The notes beneath the pieces were generated by a model. It was not told where the DNA came from. It saw only the letters and a list, made by a program, of their open reading frames with translations, and searched no databases. A program made the position numbers and the translations under genes. A stretch of 64,000 nt of DNA from Sulfurimonas hydrogeniphila (GTDB lineage: Bacteria; Campylobacterota; Campylobacteria; Campylobacterales; Sulfurimonadaceae): contig NZ_CP035534.1 in assembly GCF_009068765.1 (NCBI RefSeq), forward strand, positions 186,001-250,000, read 5' to 3'. Of the stretch, positions 36,351 to 45,565 are shown piece after piece; the stretch's first letter is position 1, and each line of letters begins with the position of its first letter.

Positions 36351-38527
36351 CGTATGATGTAAAATTAGAATTAGAAAACAGAGTAGAAGAATACTCCTTT
36401 GGTGATGTTGCCAAACAGGCAAACGGTTCGGCATGGCTTAAATCAGGTAAAACTGTAATACTGGCGACGGTAGTAATTGATGAGACTGAGGTTGTCAAAG
36501 ATGACTTTTTGCCTTTGACTGTACAGTATATAGAAAAAACATATGCAGCCGGAAAAATTCCGGGAGGGTTTTTCAAACGTGAAACAAAGCCGAGTGATTT
36601 TGAGACTCTGACATCACGAATAGTAGACAGAAGTCTGCGTCCCTTGTTTCCGAAAGGATTCGGGCACCCGACACAAATTACCATTATGGTATTTTCGGCA
36701 GATGCTGAGTCTGATATGCAGCTTCTTGCGCTTAATGCCGCTTCGGCTGCACTTTTTACTTCGGACATAGATATAAACAGCAGTGTATGTGCGGTTCGCG
36801 CAGCTAAAGTAGACGGAGAGCTTGTACTGAACCCAACACTTTCACAGTTGAAGAACTCTACACTGGATTTGTATCTTTCAGGAACGAAGAAAGATTTACT
36901 GATGATAGAGATGCGTTCCATCGGCAGTGAAAAGGTTGAAGTCGAAGAGACCTACGAGCCGATGCTTGACCCGATGATGGATCCGAGTCTTGGTACAATA
37001 GTGGTAGATACACATGTATCCAATGCAATGAGTGAAGATGAACTGATAGAAGTACTTGATAAAACAGAAAAAATTCTTTTTGCTTCAAATGTTGAATATG
37101 AAGTGGCCTTTGGACCGTATCAAAAAGAGATAAAACCTCTGGAACTCAAAACAGACGGTTTAAATGAAGAGATGGTGGCTTTTGTGAAAGAACGTCATAT
37201 GCAAGATATCATAGATGCCATGAATCAAATGGCAAAGTCTGAACGCTCAACTGCCTTAAGAAACCTCAGAAAAAGAATTCTTACCAATAATCTGGAGTGG
37301 GATGAACTTGAACTCAAAGCGGCAATAGAAGCGGTTAAAAGAGAGCAGGTGCGTGCACAGATACTCAATGAAAAAGTAAGAGCCGACGGACGTACACTGA
37401 CAGAAATACGTCCTATCAGTATTGATACAAATGTATTGCCGGCTGCGCATGCCTCTTGTCTCTTCACCCGTGGACAGACACAGGCTCTTGTGGTCTTAAC
37501 GATGGGCGGACCCAAAGATGCGCAAATGTTTGAAGGTTTGACAGATTCCGGCACTCAAAATGAAAACTTTATGGTGCATTATAACTTTCCGGGATTTTCG
37601 GTAGGGGAAGCTTCTCCTATTATGGGAACAAAAAGACGTGAACTCGGACACGGAAATTTAGCAAAACGTGCGCTTGAACCGATACTCAACCTTGATGGAC
37701 AGACAGTCCGTCTGGTGTCTGAAATACTGGAGTCAAACGGTTCTTCTTCAATGGCAACTGTGTGTGGCGGGTATCTTGCACTTAAAGCTGCAGGGCTTGA
37801 GACAAGTGATACGGTTGCTGGTATTGCCATGGGTATGATAAGTGACGGAGAGCGTTATGCAATTCTTTCTGACATTATGGGTCTTGAAGATCATGATGGT
37901 GATATGGATTTCAAGGTTACCGGTTCGAAAGAGGGTATTACCGCTATGCAGATGGATATCAAACTCGGCGGTGTGAGTCTGAACATTTTAAAAGAAGCAT
38001 TGTATCAGGCAAAAGAAGGACGTGCGCATATTATTGACATTATGCTTGATGCAGAGGCTAAAATAGAATTTAATGACGGCGTACTTCCTGTTACAGAATT
38101 TTTTCATATTGATCCGGGATTTATCGGTGAAATTATAGGTCAGGCAGGAAAGACAATCCGTGAAATGATAGAAAAGTTTGAAGTGGCGATAGATATAGAT
38201 AAAAAAGAGGGAAAAGTTAAAATTACCGGTAAAAACAAAAATGGTGTAGAGGGAGCAAAAGAGCATATTCAAAAAATTGTCAATGCACCGAAAAAAGAAA
38301 AAATAAAATATGAAGTAGGCGGAAAATACGAAGGGACTGTAAAGAAAATCGTTGACTTTGGTGCTTTTATAGAGTTGCCTGACGGAACAGACGGCCTGTT
38401 GCACATATCCAAACTTTCAAAAGACAAACGTGTGGAGAATGTAAGTGATATTTTAAGCGAAGGCGATAAAGTAAAGGTGGAAATTTTAGAATTTAAAGGA
38501 AATAAAATTTCTTTAGGTCTTGCATAA
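36347..38527 (+). CDS. pnp: Polyribonucleotide nucleotidyltransferase
   Basis: A 3'-to-5' phosphorolytic exoribonuclease of the degradosome. Two RNase PH domains (about 1-215 and 315-540) flank a helical domain. The second carries GMGMISDGE and SDIMGLEDHDGDMDFK with catalytic acidic residues. KH (about 550-615) and S1 (about 635-700, VDFGAFIELPDGTDGLLHIS) RNA-binding domains follow. The 726-residue length is normal. The start codon overlaps the previous stop (ATGA). Confidence 0.97.
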   Translation: MTYDVKLELENRVEEYSFGDVAKQANGSAWLKSGKTVILATVVIDETEVVKDDFLPLTVQYIEKTYAAGKIPGGFFKRETKPSDFETLTSRIVDRSLRPLFPKGFGHPTQITIMVFSADAESDMQLLALNAASAALFTSDIDINSSVCAVRAAKVDGELVLNPTLSQLKNSTLDLYLSGTKKDLLMIEMRSIGSEKVEVEETYEPMLDPMMDPSLGTIVVDTHVSNAMSEDELIEVLDKTEKILFASNVEYEVAFGPYQKEIKPLELKTDGLNEEMVAFVKERHMQDIIDAMNQMAKSERSTALRNLRKRILTNNLEWDELELKAAIEAVKREQVRAQILNEKVRADGRTLTEIRPISIDTNVLPAAHASCLFTRGQTQALVVLTMGGPKDAQMFEGLTDSGTQNENFMVHYNFPGFSVGEASPIMGTKRRELGHGNLAKRALEPILNLDGQTVRLVSEILESNGSSSMATVCGGYLALKAAGLETSDTVAGIAMGMISDGERYAILSDIMGLEDHDGDMDFKVTGSKEGITAMQMDIKLGGVSLNILKEALYQAKEGRAHIIDIMLDAEAKIEFNDGVLPVTEFFHIDPGFIGEIIGQAGKTIREMIEKFEVAIDIDKKEGKVKITGKNKNGVEGAKEHIQKIVNAPKKEKIKYEVGGKYEGTVKKIVDFGAFIELPDGTDGLLHISKLSKDKRVENVSDILSEGDKVKVEILEFKGNKISLGLA

Positions 38528-38550
38528 GAGAATATTTAGCAAAACTTTCA

Positions 38551-38668
38551 TATAATGCGCTTATCAATTTCTAGTAGGGAAATCTGGGCATTTATGTTCA
38601 GGTTGCTTCATTACATGTAATGAGGTTACGCTATCCGAACGGATTGTAATTATTTCAAGGAATATATT
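38551..38668 (+). promoter_or_regulatory. atpE promoter and leader with palindrome
   Basis: TATAAT at 38551-38556 is a strong -10 box for atpE, giving a leader of about 105 nt. The leader holds CATTACATGTAATG (38609-38622), the only non-coding copy of the TTACATGTAA decamer in the window, inside a longer imperfect hairpin. Confidence 0.6.
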
Positions 38669-38983
38669 ATGAAAAAAATTCTTTTTCTTTTAGTAGCTTT
38701 TTCTGCTGCTGCATTCGCAAATGACGGTGAGGTTGCCAACCAAACTCTTAAAGCATACTCAATGATCGCTGCCGGTCTCGGTCTTGGTCTTGCTGCATTA
38801 GGTGGAGCTATCGGTATGGGTCATACTGCTGCTGCAACTATTGCCGGTACTGCACGTAACCCTGGTCTTGGTGCTAAACTTATGACTACAATGTTCATCG
38901 CTCTTGCAATGATCGAAGCACAGGTTATTTATGCACTGGTAATTGCGTTAATCGCACTTTACGCTAACCCATATTTAGGATAA
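38669..38983 (+). CDS. atpE: ATP synthase F0 subunit c
   Basis: The proteolipid ring subunit of ATP synthase. The 104-residue precursor has an N-terminal signal-like sequence (MKKILFLLVAFSAAAFA) not present in most bacterial c subunits but usual in Campylobacterota. Two membrane helices follow, with a glycine-rich GLGLGLAALGGAIGMG helix and the ion-binding glutamate in ALAMIEAQVIYALV. A GGxARNPG loop between helices contacts the F1 stalk. It stands alone, apart from the atp operon, with its own promoter and terminator. Confidence 0.95.
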   Translation: MKKILFLLVAFSAAAFANDGEVANQTLKAYSMIAAGLGLGLAALGGAIGMGHTAAATIAGTARNPGLGAKLMTTMFIALAMIEAQVIYALVIALIALYANPYLG

Positions 38984-39010
38984 TCTTTAGAGATTACTAA
39001 ATATACCTCA

Positions 39011-39041
39011 GACCTGGCTCCCAAAGAGTCAGGTCACTTTT
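39011..39041 (+). terminator. atpE terminator
   Basis: The stem GACCTG / CAGGTC, extended by CTC / GAG across a single mismatch, is followed by ACTTTTAT. It lies just before the tRNA gene. Confidence 0.8.
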
Positions 39042-39054
39042 ATACCACACAAAT

Positions 39055-39138
39055 GCGCAGGTGGTGGAACGGTAGACACGCAACGTTGAGGTCGTTGTGC
39101 CTTCGGGTGTGGGGGTTCAAATCCCCCTCTGCGCACCA
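39055..39138 (+). tRNA. tRNA-Leu(GAG)
   Basis: An 84-nt class II tRNA with its 3' CCA encoded. Acceptor strands GCGCAGG and TCTGCGC pair. The anticodon stem CAACG / CGTTG encloses TTGAGGT, giving anticodon GAG. The T arm is GGGGGTTCAAATCCCCC. A short variable arm lies between. It reads leucine CUC/CUU codons. Confidence 0.95.
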
Positions 39139-39202
39139 TAACCCCCTATTTTCGAACTTTCAAAGCAATATTTAAAAACCGGCATCGATACTATATAAAA
39201 GA

Positions 39203-39273
39203 CAACGGAAGATGAAGTGCGTGGACATATATGCTATATTTTGGCAGATACCGTTAAGATAGTTCAGGCTTAG
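39203..39273 (+). pseudogene. Relic of the addA 3' end
   Basis: From 39206 the frame reads TEDEVRGHICYILADTVKI and ends in TAG. It closely matches the last residues of AddA (GDEVRGYICYILEDAVKIE, 18064-18126). Over 58 aligned bases I count about 8 differences. The copy starts about 65 bases after the tRNA-Leu gene and its end runs about 20 bases into the 3' end of the EAL gene. No other part of addA is visible nearby. Confidence 0.7.
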
Positions 39274-40906
39274 GTTCCGATATTTCATAACCCTGGGCAT
39301 AATCTATCCCCATTTTTTTTACATAATCATAAACTTCCAAAGAACAGACAAATTCGGCAATGACCGGAATGTTTTTCTGGTGCGCATAGTCGAGTATTGT
39401 TTTTGCGGTAATCTGGGAGTTTCTGTCTGCAACGATATTTTTTATAAAGACCCCGTCTATTTTTATAAAATCAATTTTTAGGTTGTTGAGCTGTCCGAAA
39501 TTTGAACACTCAGCGCCAAAGTCATCAATGGCAAGTTTACACCCGAGGTCATGCAAAATATTAAGCGTTTTTTGAATCTCTTTGTGTTTTGCGATACTGT
39601 TGTTTTCTAAAATTTCAAAGGTCAGTCGTTCCGGACTGATACTGTATTTTTCGATATTTTTTTTCACAACTGCCATAAACTGCGGATGTTTCAGGTCATA
39701 GTCACTGATGTTGACGGTAAAATTATAAACACTGGTCTGAATTTTTTTACAGGCCTCTTCAAGAATTATTTTAAATATTTCAAAGAGCTGTCCGCTGTAG
39801 CGGGCGGCATCCAAAAAATGGTAGGGAGAATAGATTTCACCTTCATACTCTATGCGGACCAGACTTTCATATTTTTCAATTTTATCTGTTTTGAGATTTT
39901 TTATAGGCTGAAAATAGGTCAGAATTCTATGCTCACTCAGGGCATCGCGTATTCTTCCTGTCCACAAAGAGTTTGAATGGATGGTTCGCAGAATCGTCAA
40001 ATCATCACTGTATTTCTTTAGATTGTTTTTTCCATACAGACGGGCTTCTTTTAAGGCAAATTCTGCTTTTTGTATAATGTTTCCATAGTCATCGATGACA
40101 ACACCAATGCTGGCAGTCAAATGTATTTTAATACCGTTGATGGAGAAAAGATGGTTGTAAATGTCATCCTTTACCTTTGTAATTCTCTGCTCGGTTGTGA
40201 GCGTGTCTCCCTGTGTATAGAGCATGGCAAAAACATCTGCTTCAAGGTGAAAAACCTGGGCATCCTGTGTATATTTTTCCAATAAAAAACGGGAAAAAGC
40301 CCGCAGAACTTTGTCTCCAAAATCAAATCCGTTGTGGTTGTTAATAACACTGAAATCATCAATATTGATAAGTATGAGAGATTTCTTGCCGCTACTGCTG
40401 AGATTTTCAGAGAGTTTGAGCCGATTTGGCAGTTTTGTCACCTCATTTGTAGTCATCTTAGTGTAAATTTCATCTTTTTTGTCTTGAATGTCTTTAAACT
40501 GCTGGTACTGTTTGATAGCTGCACGCACAGTCAGAAAGAATTTTTGAGACTCTATGCAGGCGCGTGACCTGTAGTCATTTATATCATAATGCTCAAGAAT
40601 TTCATCAGTGGGAACAGCTGAGTCTACACTGTCTATAATGACTATGCGCATTGTAGTACTGATTTGTGCCCGAATGTAGTTGATTAATTGCAGTCCGCCG
40701 CTTAGTTTTTCTATATTGATATCTATAAAGGCAACAGCGATATCTTTATTGTTTTGAATGATTTTTCGTGCTTCTTCTGCGTTGTGTGCATGAAGTACTT
40801 TGAGCTTTTTATGGAAAATGACGGCATCTCCCAACTTTTCCTTTAAAATATCGTGGACAAAAGCATCATTGCCAACCAGTAGTATTTCCCAAAATTTTGT
40901 AGACAT
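39254..40906 (-). CDS. REC-GGDEF-EAL protein, degenerate cyclase (copy 1)
   Basis: A 550-residue cytoplasmic c-di-GMP protein. A receiver-like domain (about 1-130) has lost part of its acidic pocket (LLVGNDAF) but keeps the central aspartate in VAFIDIN. The GGDEF domain (about 160-310) has EADVF instead of GGDEF, so it should not make c-di-GMP. The EAL domain (about 320-550) has ESL instead of EAL but keeps IDDFG, FIKIDG, VIAEF and AQGYEI, so phosphodiesterase activity or c-di-GMP binding remains possible. ATG 40906 is chosen by GGAG spacing. It is a tandem paralogue of the next gene. Confidence 0.85.
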   Translation of the reverse strand: MSTKFWEILLVGNDAFVHDILKEKLGDAVIFHKKLKVLHAHNAEEARKIIQNNKDIAVAFIDINIEKLSGGLQLINYIRAQISTTMRIVIIDSVDSAVPTDEILEHYDINDYRSRACIESQKFFLTVRAAIKQYQQFKDIQDKKDEIYTKMTTNEVTKLPNRLKLSENLSSSGKKSLILINIDDFSVINNHNGFDFGDKVLRAFSRFLLEKYTQDAQVFHLEADVFAMLYTQGDTLTTEQRITKVKDDIYNHLFSINGIKIHLTASIGVVIDDYGNIIQKAEFALKEARLYGKNNLKKYSDDLTILRTIHSNSLWTGRIRDALSEHRILTYFQPIKNLKTDKIEKYESLVRIEYEGEIYSPYHFLDAARYSGQLFEIFKIILEEACKKIQTSVYNFTVNISDYDLKHPQFMAVVKKNIEKYSISPERLTFEILENNSIAKHKEIQKTLNILHDLGCKLAIDDFGAECSNFGQLNNLKIDFIKIDGVFIKNIVADRNSQITAKTILDYAHQKNIPVIAEFVCSLEVYDYVKKMGIDYAQGYEISEPKPELS

Positions 40907-41007
40907 TATGAACTCCATGCGTTAGTAACTATTATATATCGCTGCTCATAAAACTTTTATTAATCAATTAAATGAGGATTCTCAGAAGGAAAGGCTTTTT
41001 ATCTGTA

Positions 41008-42687
41008 CTAAGGAGACAAGAAGTCTAATTCCTGCAAATCAGGTTTCGGTTCTGCAATCTCATACCCCTGCACATACTCCACGCCCAAAGCCTTTACATA
41101 ATCATACACCTCTTTGGAGCAGACATATTCTGCAATGACCGGAATCCCTTTTTTGTGGGCAAAGTCAATAATGGTAGTCGTGACTATCTGAGAGTTTTCA
41201 TCTGTTATGATATTTTTGATGTAGGCTCCGTCAATTTTAATGAAATCTATGGGCAGGTTGTTAAGCTGTCCAAAGTTTGAACACTGGGCACCAAAGTCAT
41301 CTATGGCAAGCCGAAAGCCCTCTGCATGGAGTTCATTCAGCAGTGCCTGAATATTTTTGTTGTGGGCAATGCTGTCATTTTCCAGAATTTCAAAAGTAAT
41401 ACGGGAATGGGGCAGGTTATATTTCTTTACTATCTTTTTGACTGTCGGAAGAAAATCAGGATACTGCATATCGTACTGGCTGATATTTACCGTAAACAAG
41501 TAAGTGTTTTGGACAGCCTTTTTGCAGGCCTCTTCCAAAACAAACTGAAATATTTTAAATATCTGTCCGCTGTAGAGTGCCGCATCCAAAAAATGAAAAG
41601 GGGAGTAGATCTCATTTTCGTATTCCAGTCTGACAAGGGCTTCGTATTTAATGATTTTACCGGTTTTTACTTCTAAAATAGGCTGAAAATAGGTATGCAT
41701 TTTATGGTTGTGCAGGGCATCACGTACTCTTGTACTCCATAGTGAATTGGTATGAATCGTCCGGAGTATGTTCAAATCATCTGTATACTTTTGAATACTG
41801 TTCTTGCCGTAACGGCGTGCCTCTTTGAGGGCAAACTCCGCTTTTTGGATGATATTTCCGCGTTCGTACAGTGCAATGCCTATACTTGCTGTCAGGCGTG
41901 TTTTTATACCGTTGACGTTAAAAATATATTTTGCAATATCGTCTTTGATGCGTAAAATATTATCTTCGGTTGTTTCATTTTCGAGTTTGACACACAAGAG
42001 TACGAAATTATCGGAGTGCAGATGAAAAACCTGGGCATATCTGCCATATTTTTTCTCCAAAAATTTTGCAAAAGCACGCAGTACTTCATTGCCAAAGTCA
42101 AACCCGTTATGTTCATTGATGAGGCTGAAGTCGTCTATATTAATGAGTATAAGAGATTTTTCTCCCATTGTGTCCAGATATTCTGAGAGTTTGATTCTGT
42201 TTGGCAGATTGGTTACATTATTGGTCGTCATCTTTTTATAGATTTCATCTCTGCTGGATTTGATCTCTTTGTACTGTTCATACTGCTTAAGTGCATTGCG
42301 GATGATAAAATAAAATTTACCGCTTACAATTTCTTCTCTTTCTTTGTAGCCGTTAATATCATAATGGTCAAAAATTTTATCAGGAGGAACCGGCGAGTTT
42401 CCGCTGTCTATCATGACAATTCTTATGTTGCTGTTGTGCAAAACATTTCTTATATGTTCAACAAGCTTCAAGCCTGCGTCGGGTGTTTCCATAGATATGT
42501 CAATAAAAGCAATAGCAGTATCAGCATTGTTTTTTAAGAGTTCTTTCGCCTCTTGTGCATTGTGTGCATGGAGGATTTTTACGGGTTTGTTTTGAATAAA
42601 GATATTTTGCAGTTCTTTCTTAATGACATTATGCACAGCAACATCATCATCAACGACTAAAATTTCCCAATATTTTTCAGACATCAT
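41008..42687 (-). CDS. REC-GGDEF-EAL protein, degenerate cyclase (copy 2)
   Basis: A 559-residue paralogue of the preceding entry with the same domain order. Its receiver keeps the full acidic triad (VVDDDVAV) and the phospho-acceptor in IAFIDISM. Its GGDEF signature is HSDNF (inactive as cyclase), and its EAL motif is intact (YEALVRLEY) with IDDFG, FIKIDG, VIAEY and VQGYEI. It is thus the better candidate for an active, phosphorylation-controlled phosphodiesterase. A G9 tract lies about 66 bp upstream of its start. The start could be either of two adjacent ATG codons. Confidence 0.87.
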   Translation of the reverse strand: MMSEKYWEILVVDDDVAVHNVIKKELQNIFIQNKPVKILHAHNAQEAKELLKNNADTAIAFIDISMETPDAGLKLVEHIRNVLHNSNIRIVMIDSGNSPVPPDKIFDHYDINGYKEREEIVSGKFYFIIRNALKQYEQYKEIKSSRDEIYKKMTTNNVTNLPNRIKLSEYLDTMGEKSLILINIDDFSLINEHNGFDFGNEVLRAFAKFLEKKYGRYAQVFHLHSDNFVLLCVKLENETTEDNILRIKDDIAKYIFNVNGIKTRLTASIGIALYERGNIIQKAEFALKEARRYGKNSIQKYTDDLNILRTIHTNSLWSTRVRDALHNHKMHTYFQPILEVKTGKIIKYEALVRLEYENEIYSPFHFLDAALYSGQIFKIFQFVLEEACKKAVQNTYLFTVNISQYDMQYPDFLPTVKKIVKKYNLPHSRITFEILENDSIAHNKNIQALLNELHAEGFRLAIDDFGAQCSNFGQLNNLPIDFIKIDGAYIKNIITDENSQIVTTTIIDFAHKKGIPVIAEYVCSKEVYDYVKALGVEYVQGYEIAEPKPDLQELDFLSP

Positions 42688-42752
42688 TATATTTCCTAGT
42701 AGTATTAACCATAGACTAGCATGAAAAAGATTAATATTTGTTTATAATAAAC

Positions 42753-42761
42753 GGGGGGGGG
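42753..42761. repeat. Nine-base G tract upstream of the EAL gene
   Basis: A run of nine G on the plus strand lies between the 3' end of modC and the start of the second EAL gene. Read for the EAL gene it is a C9 tract in the promoter region. Tracts of this kind are the classic slippage-prone phase-variation elements of Campylobacterota. Confidence 0.8.
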
Positions 42762-42786
42762 AATACCGTTAAGCCAATAAAAAGCT

Positions 42787-43641
42787 TTAGTTTTGTGTGA
42801 CAGTCGGAGCAAAAGCCTTTGTACTGAGTCTGACACTTTGTCCGATTTGGAGATTCTTGGCTTCTGCGGAGCTGACGACAACCTCGACGAGTTGCTGTCC
42901 TATGGCTACAACAGCGATGTAGATGACATCTGCTTTTTTAATATCGAGCAGTTCTCCCTCAAAAGAAAATTTTTGACTGCCCTGCGTTTTGAGCAAAACC
43001 TCTTTTGGTGCGCCGTCATTGATTATTTTTCCGTTTTGTAAAATGATGACACGAGAGGCAAGACGGTATATTTCGCTCGGGTCGTGACTGACCATAATGG
43101 TTGTCGTGCCAAACTCTTTATGCAGCACAAGCAGTTCGTTTTGCAGTTTTGTCCGCATAGCAGGGTCAAGTGCCGAGAGGGGTTCGTCAAGCAGTAGTAT
43201 TTTTGGTTTTTTCATCAAGGCACGGCAGATGCTGACTCTCTGTTTCTGCCCGCCGCTGAGGCTGTTTGGATAGCGTTCTTTGAGACTGGAGAGTTCACTC
43301 AGTTCCAAAAGATGCTCGGCTAATTTTTTGTCATTGTTGACAAAAAGCAGATTTTTTTCTACACTCATATTTTCAAAAAGGGCATACTCCTGAAAAACAA
43401 AACCGATGGCTCTTTTTTGAACAGACAGGGCCCCTTTTGCATCAAGCCAGACGCTGTTTTGTACAGTGATGCTCCCTTTGGCCTCTTCAAGCCCTGCTAA
43501 AATTCTCAAAAGTGTGGTCTTTCCGCTGCCGCTTTTCCCACTGAGGGCTACAAACTCGCCCTCTTTAATATTGAGCTTTACATGTAAAGGCATAACGCCC
43601 TGGGCTCCGTGAAGTTTTTTTGTGACATCTATATGTATCAT
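42787..43641 (-). CDS. modC: Molybdate/tungstate ABC transporter ATP-binding protein
   Basis: A 284-residue ATPase. It has Walker [12 protein letters not shown] (about residue 35), signature LSGGQKQR, Walker [14 protein letters not shown] and the H-loop SHDPSEI. A C-terminal TOBE domain (about 215-284) binds the oxyanion and feeds back on transport. The start overlaps modB by four bases. Molybdate and tungstate cannot be told apart from sequence. Confidence 0.9.
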   Translation of the reverse strand: MIHIDVTKKLHGAQGVMPLHVKLNIKEGEFVALSGKSGSGKTTLLRILAGLEEAKGSITVQNSVWLDAKGALSVQKRAIGFVFQEYALFENMSVEKNLLFVNNDKKLAEHLLELSELSSLKERYPNSLSGGQKQRVSICRALMKKPKILLLDEPLSALDPAMRTKLQNELLVLHKEFGTTTIMVSHDPSEIYRLASRVIILQNGKIINDGAPKEVLLKTQGSQKFSFEGELLDIKKADVIYIAVVAIGQQLVEVVVSSAEAKNLQIGQSVRLSTKAFAPTVTQN

Positions 43642-44309
43642 AATCCAAACCTTCTGTTGTGTCTGGCATTAAAGATGTAGACGCTCAGAAGTACTGCAAA
43701 AGAGATGCCCACCATTATGGCGCTGTAGATATGAGCGGCAGTGTAGTCCATATTTTCCACCATTTCATAAATGGCTACAGAGGCCACCTTTGTCTCACCC
43801 GGTATGCTGCCGCCTACCATTAAAACTACGCCGAATTCTCCGACTGTATGGGCAAAAGTGACAATGACGGCAGTGAGTACCGCCGGTTTCATATTTGGCA
43901 GGGCGACAAAAAACAGAGTCTGGAGTTTGCTTTTGCCGGCAATGTAACTCGCCTCAAGCATATTTTTGTTGAGACTCTCAAACCCGTTTTGAAGAGGCTG
44001 CACCATAAATGGCAAAGAGTAAAAACAACTTGCCACAACAAGTCCCGTAAAAGAAAAAACAAGTTTGACATCAAAAGTCTCTTCAAAAAAGTGACCGATT
44101 GGGGAGCTGTATGCAAATGCCCAAAGCAGATAAAACCCCAAAACAGAAGGGGGCAGAACAATTGGCAAAGCTGTAAGGGCTTCTAAAAAAGGTTTTGTTT
44201 GTGATTTTGTCTGTGAGAGAAACCATGCAAGCGGCAGGGCGATACAAAAGAGAATAAAAGCTGTCAACGCCGCAAGTTTGAAGGAGAGCACAAAGGGTTC
44301 AAAACTCAT
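43638..44309 (-). CDS. modB: Molybdate/tungstate ABC transporter permease
   Basis: A 223-residue permease with about five membrane helices. The EAA-loop region is [22 protein letters not shown], after the conserved [14 protein letters not shown] and YSLPFMVQP segments of ModB. It is overlapped by four bases at each end by modC and the TOBE gene. Confidence 0.9.
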   Translation of the reverse strand: MSFEPFVLSFKLAALTAFILFCIALPLAWFLSQTKSQTKPFLEALTALPIVLPPSVLGFYLLWAFAYSSPIGHFFEETFDVKLVFSFTGLVVASCFYSLPFMVQPLQNGFESLNKNMLEASYIAGKSKLQTLFFVALPNMKPAVLTAVIVTFAHTVGEFGVVLMVGGSIPGETKVASVAIYEMVENMDYTAAHIYSAIMVGISFAVLLSVYIFNARHNRRFGL

Positions 44310-44704
44310 GAAACTATCTCCTTGAGTGACAAATCACTTGATTTTATCAGTGCGATGACAGATTCCCCTACATGCAACTGCATTCTTTGCAAAGAATCGC
44401 TTGTGATGATGGACTCCAAAACATTGTCATAAAACTGTAACTCTACAACAGACAAGAGCTCTCCGACTTCTATAGAACGCACCGTTACATGTAACTGGTT
44501 TGCATGGCTCAGTTCTCCCTGAAGATTTTTTGCTATGGCAATGGCTGTGGGTTTACATGTAAGGAGAACTTCTGTGTTTTGTGTGAGTGTTTGGGGCAAT
44601 TCAAGGCTCATCATGCCCAGCGTGCTCTCATTACATGTAAAGTGTACTACATGTAAGTTTTGCACTGTTTGGATTGTCTCTGCTTTTGCTGGAATTGTAT
44701 TCAT
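44306..44704 (-). CDS. TOBE (Mop-like) molybdate-binding protein
   Basis: A 132-residue soluble protein with two TOBE/Mop-like halves, of the kind that bind molybdate or tungstate. The second half has [19 protein letters not shown] and a C-terminal [15 protein letters not shown]. It lies between modA and modB with four-base overlaps at both ends, an arrangement I recall from Campylobacter (Cj0302c). It may be an intracellular oxyanion store or sensor for ModC. It contains four copies of the ACATGTAA motif within 170 bp. Confidence 0.75.
   Translation of the reverse strand: MNTIPAKAETIQTVQNLHVVHFTCNESTLGMMSLELPQTLTQNTEVLLTCKPTAIAIAKNLQGELSHANQLHVTVRSIEVGELLSVVELQFYDNVLESIITSDSLQRMQLHVGESVIALIKSSDLSLKEIVS
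44485..44656. repeat. Cluster of four ACATGTAA palindromes
   Basis: Three full TTACATGTAA decamers (44485, 44553, 44631) and one CTACATGTAA (44647) lie within 172 bp of the TOBE gene, the densest cluster in the window. Confidence 0.85.
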
Positions 44705-45447
44705 TGTACACTGTATCCGTACGCTTTGAAAATCTCTTTTGCCGGTTGTGAGAGTAAAAAGGTGTAAAAAGAGTGTGCGTCTGCATTGTCTGTGGCATGT
44801 TTGAGCAAAACAATACCCTGTGCAATGGGTGTGTAGAGTTTTGGATCAACATCTTTAAAATTGACGCCTTCTTTATACTGTTTCATTTTAGGCGAAAAGA
44901 GTGCTGACTTGGCGATAAAACCCAAATCAGCTGCCGTGACTGCATAGGCAACAGTCTGTCCGACAGACTCTCCGTACACAAGTTTCTTTTTGATTTTTTT
45001 ATACAAAGAGGCATTTTGCAATGCCTGACGCGCTGCTATTCCGTAAGGTGCGGTTTGCGGATTGGCTATGGCTATTGTTCTGATATTTTTGTCAAGAACG
45101 AGAGCTGTTCCCTGCTGAAACTCTCTTTTTTTTGTGCTAAAAAGAGCAAGCGCGCCCCGGGCATACACAACCGGTTTGGTCAGAGCAAAGCCTTTTTCGT
45201 ATAATTTTTTTGGATAGGCCATATTTGCAGAGAGAAAAATGTCATAAGGTGCGCCGTGCATTATCTGTGCTGTGAGTTTTCCACTGCTGCCTATAGTCAT
45301 TTGTATTTTTGTTTGCGGATTGTTTTTCTGAAATTCTTTTATCAGTCGGGGAAGGGCATAACTGACATTTGCCGCGGTTGCAATGTTGAGAGTACCCGCC
45401 AAAACAGTTGTAAAGGAGAATAAAAGTATAATAAGATAATTTTTCAT
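44701..45447 (-). CDS. modA: Molybdate/tungstate-binding periplasmic protein
   Basis: A 248-residue periplasmic binding protein with a signal peptide ending near LAG (residue 18). The family's oxyanion-contact segments are visible: NIATAANVSYALPRL, IGSSGKLTAQI and GAPYDIFLSANMAYP. It is first in the modA-TOBE-modB-modC operon. There is no Shine-Dalgarno sequence before the ATG, and a TATAAT ends only six bases upstream, so the message may be leaderless. Confidence 0.9.
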   Translation of the reverse strand: MKNYLIILLFSFTTVLAGTLNIATAANVSYALPRLIKEFQKNNPQTKIQMTIGSSGKLTAQIMHGAPYDIFLSANMAYPKKLYEKGFALTKPVVYARGALALFSTKKREFQQGTALVLDKNIRTIAIANPQTAPYGIAARQALQNASLYKKIKKKLVYGESVGQTVAYAVTAADLGFIAKSALFSPKMKQYKEGVNFKDVDPKLYTPIAQGIVLLKHATDNADAHSFYTFLLSQPAKEIFKAYGYSVQ

Positions 45448-45453
45448 TACAAG

Positions 45454-45459
45454 ATTATA
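45454..45459 (-). promoter_or_regulatory. -10 box for modA
   Basis: TATAAT on the minus strand ends six bases before the modA ATG, placing the expected transcription start at or next to the start codon. Confidence 0.45.
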
Positions 45460-45527
45460 GCAGAGAAACCCTAATCGGCAAAACTTACAAATAACTTAAA
45501 TTCAGTTGTTTATAAGTTTATACGGCT

Positions 45528-45533
45528 ATACTT
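45528..45533 (+). promoter_or_regulatory. -10 box for rplM-rpsI
   Basis: TATACT lies 32 nt before the rplM ATG, giving a short leader with the GAAGGG ribosome binding site. Confidence 0.4.
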
Positions 45534-45565
45534 CCATCAAATAAAATTACTTGAAGGGTTCGAGA

